Positions 62,169 to 64,000 of a DNA stretch of 64,000 nucleotides are shown here, piece by piece (positions within the stretch are counted from its first letter, which is position 1; each line of letters begins with the position of its first letter). The position numbers were made by a program, and so were the translations under genes. This stretch comes from Weissella koreensis KACC 15510 (GTDB lineage: Bacteria; Bacillota; Bacilli; Lactobacillales; Lactobacillaceae), in NCBI RefSeq assembly GCF_000219805.1, contig NC_015759.1:1358479-1422478 (forward strand), written 5' to 3'. Below the pieces are notes generated by a model. It had not been told where the DNA came from and did not search any database. It saw only the letters and a list, made by a program, of their open reading frames with translations.

Positions 62169-62792
62169 ATGAAAAAGTTTTTTTGGTTATTTCTTATAAT
62201 TTCTTCTATATTTGTTGGAGTAACAAATATAGATAAGGCTTATGCATCTAAAAAATATGATTTTGATGTGAATAAGCCTTATGGAGGATTACCTGATTCA
62301 GAAAAAATGTTGAAATTACCTGACGGCGGACTACTTTATGGTGAAATGGTTACGTCTGATATGAAGACAGGAAAAGTTTTGCAACGATATAATAGTCATA
62401 CTGATTCAAATAGTGTGACTATTAGTGAATTAAAAAAGCAGCCTAGCAAGGTTGTTCCTATGCGTATGTCACCTCCCTCAGAAGTACAGACATTAGGGGC
62501 TAATGCATTCTATCAGTCTAATTCATTTAGTGGTTCTGGTCTTCGATTTGGTGGGTATTATTTCCAAGCTGCTTCTGGGACAGGTGGTACTTATCTATTG
62601 TGGGGTTCTCATGGTGATAGTGGTATGGTTGCAAGTCCATATGAAGCTCAACAGACTTATTTATATTCAGATCCAGCACATGCATTTGGTAGTGTTGTAG
62701 GAAATAATCAACAAATTTATAAAAATGGTGAGGCTTGTTACTACAGTTTTAATCCAGCCAATGGATCATATTATGGTGTAGCTAACAGATAA
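62169..62792 (+). CDS. Secreted protein of unknown function, cre-controlled
   Basis: Signal peptide (MKKFFWLFLIISSIFVGV, cut near YASKK at about residue 27) in a 207-residue protein. A short module at about 48-92 (LPDGGLLYGEMVTSDMKTGK then TISELKK) also occurs in the neighbour at 62877. The C-terminal half is rich in Gly, Ser, Tyr and Phe (SGSGLRFGGYYFQAASGTGG, GSYYGVANR) with a single Cys, and looks like an extracellular beta-rich domain. No anchor motif. Function unknown; a bacteriocin-like or matrix role is only a guess. AGAAGGTAGG precedes the start. Confidence 0.8.
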   Translation: MKKFFWLFLIISSIFVGVTNIDKAYASKKYDFDVNKPYGGLPDSEKMLKLPDGGLLYGEMVTSDMKTGKVLQRYNSHTDSNSVTISELKKQPSKVVPMRMSPPSEVQTLGANAFYQSNSFSGSGLRFGGYYFQAASGTGGTYLLWGSHGDSGMVASPYEAQQTYLYSDPAHAFGSVVGNNQQIYKNGEACYYSFNPANGSYYGVANR

Positions 62793-62804
62793 TAATATAT
62801 ATTC

Positions 62805-62841
62805 AAAAGGGATAAGTATGTTGTGTACTTACCCCTTTTTT
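62805..62841 (+). terminator. Terminator after the 62169 gene
   Basis: AAAAGGGATAAGTA (62805-62818) pairs with TACTTACCCCTTTT (62826-62839, one mismatch), followed by T residues. Confidence 0.85.
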
Positions 62842-62876
62842 AGTATATTGATATAAATATAAGAAAGAGGTATTTT

Positions 62877-63284
62877 ATGAATTTAAAAGGTATATTAATT
62901 TTTTTGAATTTAGCTTTAATTTCAACGGTTAGTTTTGCAGTATTTACTTTTAGTAATGTTAATGCTGTTAGCTTAACTTCTACAGAATCAAAAAAAATAG
63001 TAAAAAATGAGTCAAACATTACAATTAATGCTGTTTTGGACGAAGCGCTTAAGTATGGTAAAGAATACGCAATAAATAAATTTACTGTTGATGGTTTTAA
63101 TGGAGAAGAATTACCTGTCAATATGCCGATTGAATATGATGGTTCCGGATTTTTATATGGAGACCAATCTTCTACAATTAATGATCTTGAAACTGGTAAG
63201 GTCATTAATATTAATAATGCTAAATTCGATAATGGATCAACCACTGTTGGTGAAGTAAAGAATGTTTTAGCTAATATGAAATAG
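62877..63284 (+). CDS. Secreted small protein sharing a module with the upstream gene
   Basis: Signal peptide (hydrophobic core ILIFLNLALISTVSFAVF, likely cut near VNAVS at about residue 31) in a 135-residue protein. Its C-terminal part, IEYDGSGFLYGDQSSTINDLETGKV then TTVGEVKN, matches the DGGLLYGE...MKTGKV...ISELKK module of the 62169 protein, while the Gly/Tyr-rich second half is absent. GAAAGAGG precedes ATG 62877. It may be a partner or a truncated relative. Confidence 0.75.
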   Translation: MNLKGILIFLNLALISTVSFAVFTFSNVNAVSLTSTESKKIVKNESNITINAVLDEALKYGKEYAINKFTVDGFNGEELPVNMPIEYDGSGFLYGDQSSTINDLETGKVININNAKFDNGSTTVGEVKNVLANMK

Positions 63285-63334
63285 TTTAAACTCTATATGA
63301 TAAAGATTCATATTTAAATACGTTATCTAATCTG

Positions 63335-63370
63335 AACCCCGTTAGTTGGAGAAAAATAATGGGGTTTTTA
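63335..63370 (+). terminator. Terminator after the 62877 gene
   Basis: AACCCC-TTA (63335-63344) pairs with TAA-GGGGTT (63357-63366) and is followed by TTTATT. Confidence 0.7.
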
Positions 63371-64000
63371 TTATGTCTTAAAAAGAGAGTTGAATTTAAT
63401 TACTACTAAAAATTGTTATATGTGGTCCAGCTACAATATGATTCTGGGAATGTGGTGCATATGAATAAGTCATCTGAAAATAAAATACGCTCATTTAAGA
63501 TCATAAAAATGCAAATTAGGAATATTTACCTGCTAGAACCTAAAAGTGTGTTCTTGAGCATTCTGAGCGTGATAACGGCATTTTATTATATAACTTTATA
63601 TGATCTTTCAAATAAACATAAGTATAAAAATGATTATCAATTTATCACTACCCTATCACGTTGTTTTGACTGTATTTTGACAATTTATTGACACAAAAGG
63701 CGTTGATTAAACTAAAATTGAACGATATTTTAATGATTTACAGCAAAAATGATGATTTAAATAACGAATATTAAAAACTAATAATAAATATGAATTAATA
63801 AATATTACAAAAACTGTTAAAAAACAGCGCGTTTTAAAAATTGTTTTCATTTAATTAATATTTTTAATTTTTAATTAAATCGTAAAAAATTACGAATTAA
63901 AACTAATAACAATAATTATTAAATCTAAGCGTAATTTTTTACGAAACCTCAAAGGAAGGAATCTGCATATTTTACGAACTAGTTATAAGGCTACATTATA
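63371..64000. other. AT-rich terminal region with palindromes, no convincing gene
   Basis: A frame at 63413-63691 (TTG start, 92 codons) has no ribosome site and is not called. CTGTT-AAAA-AACAG forms a small hairpin near 63810. CGTAAAAAATTACG (63881-63894) and its reverse complement CGTAATTTTTTACG (63930-63943) are themselves palindromic, and TTTTACGAA recurs near 63971. AAAGGAAGGAA at 63951-63961 may be the ribosome site of a gene that continues past the window. The layout looks like the operator region of an element or regulator gene. Confidence 0.4.

Noticed and set aside
63413..63691. 92-codon plus-strand frame with TTG start
   Set aside because: No ribosome site, AT-rich composition and no recognisable fold; the protein looks like random translation. 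Kept only as a note in the terminal region.

Overview
The window reads as a low-GC Gram-positive chromosome from the family Lactobacillaceae. Pointers are a malolactic enzyme with its regulator and malate transporter, a CIRCE-controlled hrcA-grpE-dnaK-dnaJ operon, an FNR-like FLP regulator, Mga-like regulators, and an accessory Sec locus with a serine-rich repeat adhesin. The short zinc-finger-less DnaJ makes me lean to the Leuconostoc/Weissella/Periweissella side of the family, but I cannot name a species. No rRNA, tRNA, CRISPR array or intact insertion sequence is visible.

Layout. 1-5.3 kb: the end of rpoD, then the heat-shock operon behind two CIRCE operators. 5.5-8.6 kb: two hypothetical proteins, a priming sugar transferase and an MFS transporter. 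8.7-18.4 kb: housekeeping genes (PhoP/PhoR-like two-component pair, udk, M42 aminopeptidase, ytpR, murC, Bax-inhibitor-like membrane protein, SDR protein, secreted protein, thiolase). 18.5-31.0 kb: a cyclic-di-GMP and exopolysaccharide module: two tandem EAL proteins, a membrane GGDEF protein, UDP-GlcNAc 2-epimerase, then a six-gene synthase operon (GH8-like hydrolase, polytopic membrane protein, DUF2334-like deacetylase, BcsA-like GT2, BcsB-like subunit, and a degenerate GGDEF protein that keeps an RxxD inhibitory-site motif). 31.2-35.3 kb: mleR / mleA-mleP and a decayed copy of the mleP 3' end. 35.6-53.6 kb: two paralogous Mga-like regulators on the minus strand bracket an aquaporin and a serine-rich adhesin glycosylation/export locus (gtfA, gtfB, SRRP, secA2, a 60-residue membrane protein, asp1, asp2, asp3, secY2). 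The adhesin reading frame stops before an in-frame but altered cell-wall anchor. 54-58.9 kb: a VOC dioxygenase-like gene with a palindromic operator, then a metal/oxidative stress operon (P1B ATPase with a CPG motif, HMA protein, Dps-like protein, FLP regulator). 59.2-64 kb: an accessory tail with a four-gene operon around a RusA-like resolvase, a 20-bp perfect hairpin, two related secreted proteins (the first with a cre site), and an AT-rich end carrying inverted palindromes.

How it works together. The 18.5-31 kb block can be read as one circuit. The GGDEF protein makes c-di-GMP, one or both EAL proteins may remove it, and the degenerate GGDEF protein may sense it at the membrane and switch on the GT2/BcsB synthase. 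The neighbouring epimerase suggests a ManNAc-containing polymer. The gene order resembles the Listeria pssA-E exopolysaccharide operon as I recall it. The accessory Sec locus would glycosylate and export a single adhesin, whose missing anchor and short GtfB suggest either decay or conversion to a released glycoprotein.
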